A stretch of 6,626 bases of DNA from Gammaproteobacteria bacterium (GCA_026706425.1 JAPOYW010000011.1:1-6626), one strand, 5' to 3'. Positions 1-6,250 are shown, numbered from the stretch's first letter. Numbers and translations are program-made. Notes: a model not told the origin generated them from the letters alone.

Positions 1-42
1 AGCAGCCTCGCCGCCGCTGCGCTCCAGACCGACTTAGCGCCC

Positions 43-131
43 CGTCACTACCGGACTCGCCCGCCGGGCGACCGGGCGACCGAACCGTTCTTGGCCCGCA
101 GTACCCTCCTGAACTCCGCTCGGTAGTGACG
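43..131. repeat. 11-bp perfect inverted repeat after the protease gene
   Basis: CGTCACTACCG (43-53) and CGGTAGTGACG (121-131) are perfect inverse complements with 67 bases between them. Inside lie a 5-bp hairpin (58-70, loop GCC) and a tandem 8-bp repeat GGGCGACC (66-81). It begins 16 bases past the stop and could form a structured 3' end. No T-run follows in the direction of transcription, so an intrinsic terminator is not established. The rest of positions 1-146 shows no gene. Confidence 0.45.
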
Positions 132-146
132 TGGCGCGTGGCGCGC

Positions 147-3100
147 TCAGGTGCCGGGCGCACCCACCGACAGGTTCGTCATGTGCCCGGTTGGGCTGTC
201 GAGCAGATTCATCAGCAGGATCGGCTGCTCGCAATCGACCTGCAGCCGCCACTTGCCTTCTCCGTTGCCCAGCTGCCCGCGCCGTTCCCATCCGCCGCGT
301 TCGAGTTCCGCCGAAACGAGCGTGCGCGCTGCGCCGGCGGCGACGGACAGCCGCACGACGTCTCTGCCCGCTCTTCCGCCGTCGTCGATGCCCGCAATCG
401 ACACGTGGGCGGGGCGCGACCCCGGGTTGACGATCCGCAGGCTGCTCACCTGATCCGCGTTGCTGGCGGGGTTGAAGGTGCCCACCTCATAACGCCGGCC
501 CTTCCTGGGCACCACGTCGTGCATCGCCGTCAGGAAACCTCCGGGCGTGCGGACGTAGGCGAGGACCTGGATGTCGAGTTCGCTGCGCATCTCCAACCGC
601 CAACCGCCGCTTCCCGAGCCGGTGCTGCCGGAAAGTCCCTTGCCCTCGTTGCCCAGTTCGAGATCGTCGGAGTTGAAGTGGACCGTCCTGCCTGCCTCGA
701 CAACCAGCTTCAGAGGCTCGTATGCGCGTCCGGCATCGTCGAATGCCGCAATCTCGACTTCGCCGTCGGTCGAAGTCCGGTTGACGACGCGCACGAACCC
801 CTGCCGGCCGCTGTCGTCGGAAGCCGACGGAAACAGCGGAACCGTGTGGACGCCGCCTTCGCCGAGCAGCGCAAGGGGGATCGTGGACAGGTCCGTGAGA
901 TGCCCCTCGGGGCTTCTGAGCAGGTTGGTCACGGCGAGCGCGTCCCCCGACTCGACGCGCAGCCGCCACTTGCCGTCTCCGTCTCCGAGCCTGCCGCGCC
1001 CATCGCCGGGACCGTCTTCGAGTTCCGGCGCCGTCAGCGTCCGGGTGGTCCCGCCCGGTATCCCCATCCGCACGGCGCTTCCCGGCGACCGACCCGAGTC
1101 GTCGACGCCGGTGATGACAACCTCGGCGCGTTCGCCGCTGAGGTTGGCGATGCGCAGCGAACTGACCTGATCCACGTTGCTCGCCGGATTGAAGATCGGC
1201 ACGTCCCACACGCCCGGTTCCGCCGGCGCGACGTTCCGCATGGGCGTCAGGAAGCCGTCCGCCGTACGGATGTATGACGCCACCGACAGATCCGCCGTGC
1301 TCTCGACCTCCAGCCGCCAGTCACCCGCACCCCGGCCGCTGGCGCCGGTCAGGCCCTTGTCGGCGTTGCCGGACTCCAGATCGGACGAGTTGAAATGCAC
1401 CGCTTCGCCGCGACCGACGGCGAGCCTCAGCCCGTTCTGGCGGACGCCCGTGTCGTCCGTGGCGGAGATGCGCGCTTCGGCCTCCGCGCCATGGTTGACC
1501 ACTCTCACGAATCCCTCCCGGATTGCGTCCATGCCGTTCGGTACCAGAGGCACGCGCCACGGCCCCCGCACCGTAACGGCAAAGGTCAGCGCGTGCGTCT
1601 CGCCCGCGTCGTTCTCGCCGGTTGCCGTCACTGTCACCTGCGCAGCCCTGTTCCCGGGAGTGACGATCAGGGCGCTGTCGTCCATCTCGAATTCGACGAG
1701 GCCAGCGTCGTTGACCGAGGCCGACACGGTGACGCCATCCCCGAGGATCGCCTCGAAATAGCCCGAGGTCTCGAAGCGCAGCCGCTCGCCCGCCACAAGC
1801 AGGGTCAGCCTGATCTCCCCCACGCCCACATCCACGCCGCGCGCGAGCAGCGTGGGGATGTGCTCGTTGAGCGACTCCTCGCTCAGGGGATTGCCGTCCA
1901 GTGCGATCCAGTCGCCCGCGCCTAGTTCCTTGTTGGCGACCAGCGGCGAGATGTCGCCAATCCGGTTGTCCCGCAGGTCCAGCCCGTTTAGCCGGGGCAG
2001 TTCGGCGAGCGGCGAAAGATCGGCTATGTCGTTCGCTGAAGCGAAGAGGCGCTCCAATGTTTGTGCCTTCTCCAATCCGTCGAGACTCGCGATGCCGACG
2101 CCGCCCACGCGAAGCTCCTGCGCCCACGATGGGATGATCCATCGGTGCACAGGGTCGTCGACGAATCCACCCTGTCTCGCCGTAACCAATAGTTCTGCCA
2201 TCAGTGATTGCAGTGTGGGATCGGGAACCGGCGTTAGCGTTTCGCTTGCGGGGGGCGAATCGAACCAAACTTCAATCCCCCAGGAGCGGAGCGTCGGAAC
2301 ATGTTCCGCCAAAGATCTCTCATCCAGTGGATTGCGGTCAAGGTTAACTAAAGCGTATCTAGACTGCGATCCGCCGAATGTGCTGACCAGGGGTCCGATG
2401 TCCGATACGGAGTTAAACCTAAGGTACAGCTGTCGTAACGAGGTCAATCGAGCGAGCGGCGACAGATCCTCTATGCGGTTGTTGATTAGATTGAGAGAGC
2501 TGAGACCGACCAAGTCCGACAACGGTTCGATGTTCGATACGGAGTTGGAACCAAGGTCGAGATCTCGTAGGGAGGTCAATTGAGCGAGCGGCGACAGGTC
2601 TTCGATGGAGTTGCCGCTCAAACCGAGAGAGCTGAGACCGACCAAGTCCGACAACGGTTCGATGTTCGATACGAAGTTGAAACCAAGGTCGAGCCATCGT
2701 AGAGAGGCCAATCGAGCGAGCGGCGACAGATCCTCTATGCGGTTGTTGATTAGATTGAGAGAGCTGAGACCGACCAAGTCCGACAACGGTTCGATGTTCG
2801 ATACGGAGTTGAAACCAAGGTGGAGATCTCGTAGGGAGGTCAATCGAGCGAGCGGCGACAGGTCCTTTATGCTATTCCAGGAAAGGCGGAGAGACTCCAG
2901 CTCAGTCAAATCGGCCAGCGGCGACAGATCCTCTATGCGGTTGTTGATTAGATTGAGAGAGCTGAGACCGACCAAGTCCGACAACGGTTCGATGTTCGAT
3001 ACGGAGTTGAAACCAAGGTGGAGATCTCGTAGGGAGGTCAATTGAGCGAGCGGCGACAGGTCCTTTATGCTATTCCCGGAAAGGTCGAGAACCTGCAGCT

Positions 3101-5198
3101 CGGTCAAATCGGCCAGCGCCGACAGGTCCTTTATGCTATTCCCGGAAAGGTCGAGAACCTGCAGCTCGGTCAAATCGGCCAGCGCCGACAGGTCCTTTAT
3201 GCTATTCCCGGAAAGGTCGAGAACCTGCAGCTCGGTCAAATCGGCCAGCGCCGACAGGTCCTTTATGCTATTCCCGGAAAGGCCGAGAACCTGCAGCTCG
3301 GTCAAATCGGCCAGCGCCGACAGGTCGGCGACTTCCAAACCGCCCACATCCAAATCAAGTAGCCTTTTGAAGTACGGCAATCCTTGCACATCCGCGTACT
3401 CGACATCAGTTCCGCCGAGATGGAGAACCCTGATCGACGCCAGTCCCTGAAGCGCGGAGATGTCTGATATGGGGTTGTAACCAAGATAGAGTCGTTCCAG
3501 CCGAAATAGTCCCACCAATGGCGACAGGGAGCGGATCTGGTTGCCACTAAGATCTAGATCTTCGAGCGCGGTGGCTTGTTCGAGCCCGTCCAATCGGACG
3601 ATTCCCTCGCCAGGGGTATATAGGCTCGTGAGCGAGGCCATGTCATCTCGCGTGATCGGTGCGCCGGCTTCCTTCCCCAGGGCAGCTTCGATGGCTTCCC
3701 GTAGCGCAGGGTCGCGAAAGGGACCGAGGTCCCGAACATCGTCGTCTGTATTGTCGCCGATGCCGTCTCCGTCGGCATCCGACCACTCATCCGGGTCCAG
3801 CGGAAAAGCATCTTCGACGTCGAGAGTGCCGTCGTTGTCGTCGTCCGGATCCGCGTTGTCCGCTATCCCGTCGGCGTCGGCGTCGAACCAGTCATTAGGG
3901 TCCCGAGGCGCCGCGTCGGACGCGTCGACGATTCCGTCGCCATCGGAGTCCGGTCCCGCCGCGCGGTGCGCGGCGATCTGGAAGCGCATGATGTCCAGCG
4001 TCTCGACCGAGTCCGCCCCGTCCAGTTCATCCGCATCCACCCCGCAAGGCACCCCGTGGCCGCAGTCGGCACGCGGATCTGAGAACACACCGCCCAGCAC
4101 CCACCAGGCGTACGCCATGATGGTTCCGTCTCTCACCCCGTAGTGCCTCGGTGTCACGATGTGGCCACGCGACCAGCGCCACGCGCCGTGACTAACCCCC
4201 TGGCGGTACGAGTGCGCAAGCCCCATGGCGTGACCGAGTTCATGAACCGTGACTGAGGGGACGCCCCAGGATCCCACTCTGCCCACCCTCCAAAACGTGC
4301 TCTTGTAAGCGCCGATTGTTGCCCAGCCCCCAGTGGGACTGTAAAAGACAGACATGTCCGCGCCATGGGCATCCATCAAGCTCCAGCGCACATCGGACAA
4401 CGCCTGACCGTCGTCAACGGAACCCGGCAAGCCCTTCTCCACCTCGGCCTGCCCCGCGTAGCGAAGCCGGATGTTGGTGCCGCTATCCTCGAAGAACGCG
4501 CTCGAGACCACTAGGTTGTGCAGCATTCGTGTGCCAGGGTAACCATCCTCCTGCTCCCGGAACGCAGCCGTGTATAGCGAGAGCACGTCCACGAAGGACA
4601 CGCCCGGCATGGAGTTGGGATCTTCCGGCAATGCGCCGGCGAGCCGTTCGTTGACATCGCCCACGCCATCGCCGTCCACGTCCGTGAGAATGTCCACGAA
4701 CCGCATCCGATCGGGATGCTGGTCGTTCTCCGGGACCACCCAAAGCGCCAGCGTCTCGTGCCGGAACCACAAGGTCGATCCGCTCGAGTCCTGCCCGGAC
4801 TCTTCCATCAAGTCCACACCGACCACGGCATCGCGATCAGGTCTGGCCATCGTCATCGACCACACACCCCGAAACCGATCGTTACCCCTTACCGGACCAA
4901 CGGACGCCCTCGCCGCTACGCCAGCAGCATCTGCCACTCTGGTGTCATCGACGCCGTTGCGCCAGCTTGAGTCCCGCGGTTTCTCAAGTTGAGCGCCCCG
5001 CATATACACATCGCCGCTTTCGGTCGCGCGAAAACTGCGAATTCCGCCATGCAGCGTGAACGTGCCGGGCTCGCCATCTTCACCGGCGACCCACTCGGCA
5101 CCGCACGGACAGTCGAACACGATGTCCCGACGCTCCCCCGCGAATGCGTTGGCTGTACAGACAACCAAACCCGCCAGGATCCAAAGTCGGAGTTTCAT
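147..5198 (-). CDS. Secreted multidomain metzincin metalloprotease with LRR domains
   Basis: Predicted secreted zinc endopeptidase of 1683 residues. Domains in order: signal peptide (1-20); N-terminal region (21-200) with a CPC motif at 30-32 and an EF-hand-like loop DVDGDGVGDVNE at 173-184; metzincin domain (about 200-411) with zinc motif HELGHAMGLAH at 319-329 and Met-turn GTIMAY at 358-363; TSP3-like Asp-rich calcium repeats (416-487); LRR domain 1 with N-cap (about 493-975); LRR domain 2 (about 991-1125); Ig/cadherin-like segment (about 1126-1210); four C-terminal beta modules in A-B-A-B order (1211-1683). The frame stays open upstream to 5657, but that part is arginine-rich and overlaps the preceding gene. 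The ATG at 5198 is chosen because it gives a clean signal peptide and overlaps the upstream stop as ATGA. There is no LPXTG, autotransporter barrel or C-terminal membrane helix, so release by type II secretion is the likeliest route (inference). The target is unknown; the LRR arm probably provides binding. Family and fold are well supported, the exact substrate is not. Confidence 0.95.
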   Translation of the reverse strand: MKLRLWILAGLVVCTANAFAGERRDIVFDCPCGAEWVAGEDGEPGTFTLHGGIRSFRATESGDVYMRGAQLEKPRDSSWRNGVDDTRVADAAGVAARASVGPVRGNDRFRGVWSMTMARPDRDAVVGVDLMEESGQDSSGSTLWFRHETLALWVVPENDQHPDRMRFVDILTDVDGDGVGDVNERLAGALPEDPNSMPGVSFVDVLSLYTAAFREQEDGYPGTRMLHNLVVSSAFFEDSGTNIRLRYAGQAEVEKGLPGSVDDGQALSDVRWSLMDAHGADMSVFYSPTGGWATIGAYKSTFWRVGRVGSWGVPSVTVHELGHAMGLAHSYRQGVSHGAWRWSRGHIVTPRHYGVRDGTIMAYAWWVLGGVFSDPRADCGHGVPCGVDADELDGADSVETLDIMRFQIAAHRAAGPDSDGDGIVDASDAAPRDPNDWFDADADGIADNADPDDDNDGTLDVEDAFPLDPDEWSDADGDGIGDNTDDDVRDLGPFRDPALREAIEAALGKEAGAPITRDDMASLTSLYTPGEGIVRLDGLEQATALEDLDLSGNQIRSLSPLVGLFRLERLYLGYNPISDISALQGLASIRVLHLGGTDVEYADVQGLPYFKRLLDLDVGGLEVADLSALADLTELQVLGLSGNSIKDLSALADLTELQVLDLSGNSIKDLSALADLTELQVLDLSGNSIKDLSALADLTELQVLDLSGNSIKDLSPLAQLTSLRDLHLGFNSVSNIEPLSDLVGLSSLNLINNRIEDLSPLADLTELESLRLSWNSIKDLSPLARLTSLRDLHLGFNSVSNIEPLSDLVGLSSLNLINNRIEDLSPLARLASLRWLDLGFNFVSNIEPLSDLVGLSSLGLSGNSIEDLSPLAQLTSLRDLDLGSNSVSNIEPLSDLVGLSSLNLINNRIEDLSPLARLTSLRQLYLRFNSVSDIGPLVSTFGGSQSRYALVNLDRNPLDERSLAEHVPTLRSWGIEVWFDSPPASETLTPVPDPTLQSLMAELLVTARQGGFVDDPVHRWIIPSWAQELRVGGVGIASLDGLEKAQTLERLFASANDIADLSPLAELPRLNGLDLRDNRIGDISPLVANKELGAGDWIALDGNPLSEESLNEHIPTLLARGVDVGVGEIRLTLLVAGERLRFETSGYFEAILGDGVTVSASVNDAGLVEFEMDDSALIVTPGNRAAQVTVTATGENDAGETHALTFAVTVRGPWRVPLVPNGMDAIREGFVRVVNHGAEAEARISATDDTGVRQNGLRLAVGRGEAVHFNSSDLESGNADKGLTGASGRGAGDWRLEVESTADLSVASYIRTADGFLTPMRNVAPAEPGVWDVPIFNPASNVDQVSSLRIANLSGERAEVVITGVDDSGRSPGSAVRMGIPGGTTRTLTAPELEDGPGDGRGRLGDGDGKWRLRVESGDALAVTNLLRSPEGHLTDLSTIPLALLGEGGVHTVPLFPSASDDSGRQGFVRVVNRTSTDGEVEIAAFDDAGRAYEPLKLVVEAGRTVHFNSDDLELGNEGKGLSGSTGSGSGGWRLEMRSELDIQVLAYVRTPGGFLTAMHDVVPRKGRRYEVGTFNPASNADQVSSLRIVNPGSRPAHVSIAGIDDGGRAGRDVVRLSVAAGAARTLVSAELERGGWERRGQLGNGEGKWRLQVDCEQPILLMNLLDSPTGHMTNLSVGAPGT
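150..1568 (-). repeat. Four C-terminal beta modules in A-B-A-B order
   Basis: Module A is at 1215-1568 and 495-860; module B is at 873-1214 and 150-494. A modules share GFVRVVN, VHFNS.DLE.GN, KGL.G..G.G..WRLE and YIRT.DGFLT.M. B modules share FNPASN.DQVSSLRI, G.DD.GR, RTL..ELE, GKWRL and NLL.SP.GH.T.LS. A and B share the core WRL...V..hhR and GF/GH-LT, so both descend from one ancestor. Protein similarity is high but DNA has diverged, so this duplication is older than the LRR one. The fold is predicted all-beta and extracellular. The function is unknown; surface or matrix attachment, or aid to secretion, are possible. Confidence 0.8.
1569..1823 (-). other. Ig/cadherin-like beta segment
   Basis: Residues 1126-1210. 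The alternating hydrophobic pattern and the phrases VTVSASVNDAGLVEFEM, VTVTATGENDAGET and LTFAVTV are typical of bacterial Ig-like or cadherin-like extracellular domains. It probably acts as a spacer between the LRR arm and the C-terminal modules. Assignment to a named family is not possible by eye. Confidence 0.55.
1824..2228 (-). other. LRR domain 2, short, with its own caps
   Basis: Residues 991-1125. A cap-like helix (DPTLQSLMAELL) is followed by three or four LRRs (LDGLEKAQTLERL, LSPLAELPRLNGL, ISPLVANKEL) and the segment NPLSEESLNEHIPTL. It mirrors the beginning and end of LRR domain 1, so it looks like a second, unexpanded copy of the same module. The link between the two domains is a short Pro/Ser-rich stretch (SPPASETLTPVPDP). 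Confidence 0.8.
2457..3050 (-). repeat. 132-bp units (two LRRs each), four copies with a 66-bp insert
   Basis: Copies at 2919-3050, 2721-2852, 2589-2720 and 2457-2588, with one different 66-bp LRR (2853-2918) between the first and second. Copies 1 and 2 differ by one base (Gln versus Arg). Copies 1 and 4 differ by two bases (His727 versus Asp881, Phe730 versus Ser884). Copy 3 is more diverged, including changes to Trp and Phe and a replacement of LNLINNR by LGLSGNS. No silent difference was found among copies 1, 2 and 4. Confidence 0.95.
3051..3314 (-). repeat. Four tandem 66-bp units (22-residue LRRs), nearly identical
   Basis: Units at 3249-3314, 3183-3248, 3117-3182 and 3051-3116. The two middle copies are identical. 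Over all four copies I find only two single-base differences, and both change the protein: GGC versus GAC (Gly639 versus Asp) in the first unit, and CCG versus GCG (Pro716 versus Ala) in the last. Such identity points to recent duplication or gene conversion. Each unit is one complete LRR, so copy number can change without breaking the frame. Confidence 0.95.
3738..3953 (-). other. TSP3-like Asp-rich calcium-binding repeats
   Basis: Residues 416-487 contain three or four units of the DxDxDGxxD kind, such as DSDGDGIVD, DADADGIAD, DDDNDGTLD and DADGDGIGD, separated by short segments like DAFPLDPDEW. This matches thrombospondin type-3-like repeats, which bind calcium and become rigid. Here they link the protease to the LRR arm and probably set their spacing in a calcium-dependent way. 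Confidence 0.85.
4212..4244 (-). other. Metzincin zinc-binding motif HEXXHXXGXXH
   Basis: Encodes HELGHAMGLAH, residues 319-329. By family knowledge His319, His323 and His329 bind zinc, Glu320 is the general base, and Gly326 allows the turn that brings in the third His. The Met-turn methionine is Met361 (4116-4118), 32 residues after the third His. All expected residues are present, so the enzyme should be active. Confidence 0.95.
4647..4682 (-). other. EF-hand-like calcium loop before the catalytic domain
   Basis: Encodes DVDGDGVGDVNE (residues 173-184). It has Asp at loop positions 1, 3, 5 and 9, Gly at 6 and Glu at 12, which fits a 12-residue EF-hand loop. It lies at the junction between the N-terminal region and the catalytic domain, so calcium may stabilise or activate the protease (inference). 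Confidence 0.7.
5139..5198 (-). other. Sec signal peptide of the metalloprotease
   Basis: Residues 1-20: basic start (MKLR), hydrophobic core LWILAGLVVC, then a polar stretch ending AFA before Gly21, a good signal peptidase I site. Cys14 is preceded by LVV, and a lipobox needs a small residue just before the Cys, so a lipoprotein is unlikely. Confidence 0.85.
5195..5198 (-). promoter_or_regulatory. ATGA stop/start overlap coupling prodomain-like gene and protease
   Basis: The minus strand reads ATGA: the ATG (5198-5196) starts the protease and the TGA (5197-5195) ends the upstream gene. No strong Shine-Dalgarno sequence is visible directly before this ATG, which fits translation by re-initiation after the upstream gene. 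Confidence 0.85.
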
Positions 5199-5845
5199 AG
5201 GGCTTGTCGCTCTGCATCGATGCTTCTGGAACGCGCCTCGGGAACGATGTGCCTGTGCTCGCCGGCGTCGATCCCGGCCAGCATGCTCGAGGACGGCAGC
5301 AGCCAGCCCAGCCGGGCGTCGGCGACGAGTTCGTACGGGCCCTCGGCGGTGTCGATGTAGGCGAACACGCGCGTCGGTCCGACCGTCACCACGAAACGCC
5401 GCTCCCGACCGTCCGCGCCGGTGGCCCATCCGCGGGCCGAGCGGGAGTGGTCCAGTCCTTCGTAGATCCGTTCGATGCCGCCCTCGTACGATGCGCCGAG
5501 CTGGGGCAATAGCATCGAGACCCTGTCGCCAACCCGCCACGCATTTGCGATCCGGACGGCGCCGGACACGTCCACCAGCACCCGGCCGGCTTCCAACCAC
5601 CCATTCTCGTACGGCGGCGGATCGAGGTTCGGCGAGCGCTCGCTGAGCGTCCGCCAAAGCGTCGGCGCCGACGGCGCGATTGCCGGGGGAGGGTCGAACG
5701 TCCGTCCGTCCGTCTCTTCCACCGGAACCGCAACCGGCTCGTCAGCCGCTCGCTCTGGACCCTCCGCGTCCCCGCCGCGCCCGACCGCCCACCACACGAG
5801 TACCGCCAGGATCAGGGCAGCAGAGACAATCGAGACGAACTTCAC
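5195..5845 (-). CDS. Membrane-anchored protein resembling a reprolysin-type prodomain
   Basis: Predicted 216-residue protein with an N-terminal membrane helix (about 3-21), a Pro/Glu-rich linker (about 25-80) and a C-terminal beta-rich domain (about 95-200). The C-terminal domain has the pattern LLPQLG ... RRFVVTVGPTRVFAYIDT ... GPYELV ... GWLLPSSSM. From memory this resembles the pro-region that precedes the catalytic domain in bacterial reprolysin-like metalloproteases, but here no protease domain follows in the same chain. The protease is instead the next gene, joined by a 4-bp ATGA stop/start overlap, so the two are probably translationally coupled and made in set proportion. I infer a role in holding the protease inactive, or helping it fold, at the inner membrane or in the periplasm. 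The start is taken as GTG at 5845, because GGAG lies 7 nt upstream. A TTG at 5863 would add six residues and overlap the upstream stop as TTGA. The gene call is secure; the role is inferred. Confidence 0.85.
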   Translation of the reverse strand: MKFVSIVSAALILAVLVWWAVGRGGDAEGPERAADEPVAVPVEETDGRTFDPPPAIAPSAPTLWRTLSERSPNLDPPPYENGWLEAGRVLVDVSGAVRIANAWRVGDRVSMLLPQLGASYEGGIERIYEGLDHSRSARGWATGADGRERRFVVTVGPTRVFAYIDTAEGPYELVADARLGWLLPSSSMLAGIDAGEHRHIVPEARSRSIDAERQAL

Positions 5846-5852
5846 GACCCGG

Positions 5853-5856
5853 CTCC
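5853..5856 (-). promoter_or_regulatory. Ribosome-binding site deciding the start of the prodomain-like gene
   Basis: GGAG on the minus strand with a 7-nt gap to GTG at 5845. It lies inside the reading frame if the upstream TTG at 5863 were used, and no comparable site precedes that TTG. This favours the GTG start and a 216-residue product. Confidence 0.5.
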
Positions 5857-5859
5857 GGA

Positions 5860-6243
5860 TCAACGAATGCCGGCAACCGGTTTGCGGCGTTGTGTTTCCG
5901 GCTCGCGCCTCGCGCTACCGTCCTTGCTTGCCGCCGGATCAGGGGCCGAGGGGCGGAACCGCAGCCCAGCGTGTCGGACGTTGGGCATCCGGATCTGCAA
6001 CTCACCGGCCGCGCCGGCCGCAGCAACGGGCACGCCGGTGGTCTCCACCCGCGACACCTCCGGGGCGCCGTTCGCGAGCGGCGCTATCCAAAGAAGCGCG
6101 GTTGCCAGACGACCTGACAGGCAGGTGCCGACGCCTCCCCTCAGCACCGTCGAGTCAGGATGCATGTCACCCGCAGGGGGCGAGCTGCTGCCGCGAGACG
6201 CTTCAGTCGGGGAGGCCGGTCGACGACGGGGTCGTCGGGCCAT
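5860..6243 (-). CDS. Hypothetical protein, possible first gene of the operon
   Basis: Doubtful 127-residue ORF that I do not recognise. In favour: GAGG sits 7 nt before the ATG, a candidate promoter lies about 30 bp further upstream, and the stop is only 14 bases before the GTG of the next gene. The middle third has strong G/C preference at third codon positions (17 of 20 in two consecutive 20-codon stretches). Against: the first 25 residues are Arg/Pro/Ser-rich as in non-coding GC-rich DNA, third-position preference there is weak (12 of 20), and no domain is evident. A short hydrophobic stretch (ALLWIAPLANGA, about 50-61) could be a signal peptide core. In that case the ATG at 6165, giving 101 residues, would be the better start. 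A GTG at 6249 is a further alternative. It could equally be an untranslated leader. Confidence 0.35.
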   Translation of the reverse strand: MARRPRRRPASPTEASRGSSSPPAGDMHPDSTVLRGGVGTCLSGRLATALLWIAPLANGAPEVSRVETTGVPVAAAGAAGELQIRMPNVRHAGLRFRPSAPDPAASKDGSARREPETQRRKPVAGIR

Positions 6244-6250
6244 GTTCACG

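Larger units (their letters stand above)
2274..3722 (-). other. LRR domain 1, internalin/SDS22-like, with N-cap and C-cap
   Basis: Residues 493-975. It opens with a helical cap (DPALREAIEAALGKEAG...), continues with about 18-20 leucine-rich repeats of 22 residues in the form LxxLxxLxLxxNxIxDLSP, and ends with a cap-like segment containing NPLDERSLAEHVPTL. The 22-residue period is typical of bacterial internalin-like LRRs. The central part (2457-3314) is built from nearly identical units, while the first repeats (3315-3600) are well diverged. The DNA here is clearly less GC-rich than the rest of the gene. Likely role: binding a protein or glycan target. Confidence 0.9.

Noticed and set aside
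58..81. Intrinsic terminator at the small hairpin after the protease gene
   Set aside because: The stem is only 5 bp and no T-run follows on the minus strand; a Rho-dependent or structured end remains possible but is not shown.
126..1277. Long plus-strand open frame opposite the C-terminal modules
   Set aside because: It is antisense to a strongly supported coding region. Its apparent internal repeats (e.g. DLQPPLA.SV) are mirror images of the A-B modules. Long antisense frames are expected in GC-rich genes.
2457..3314. CRISPR array
   Set aside because: Repeats are 66 and 132 bp with no unique spacers between them, and they encode in-frame LRRs within a long open gene.
2457..3314. Diversity-generating retroelement target
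   Set aside because: No reverse transcriptase or template repeat is seen in the window. Substitutions between copies do not concentrate at adenines of a single template; they include C/G, C/T and A/G changes spread over the units.
5154..5160. Lipoprotein signal at Cys14 of the protease
   Set aside because: The residues before the Cys are LVV. Signal peptidase II sites need a small residue (Gly, Ala or Ser) at -1, while a good signal peptidase I site (AFA before Gly21) follows.
5199..5657. In-frame extension of the protease upstream of 5198 (about 153 residues)
   Set aside because: It is arginine-rich shadow sequence lying fully inside the prodomain-like gene in another frame. It would bury the clean signal peptide inside the protein, and the ATG at 5198 overlaps the upstream stop as ATGA.
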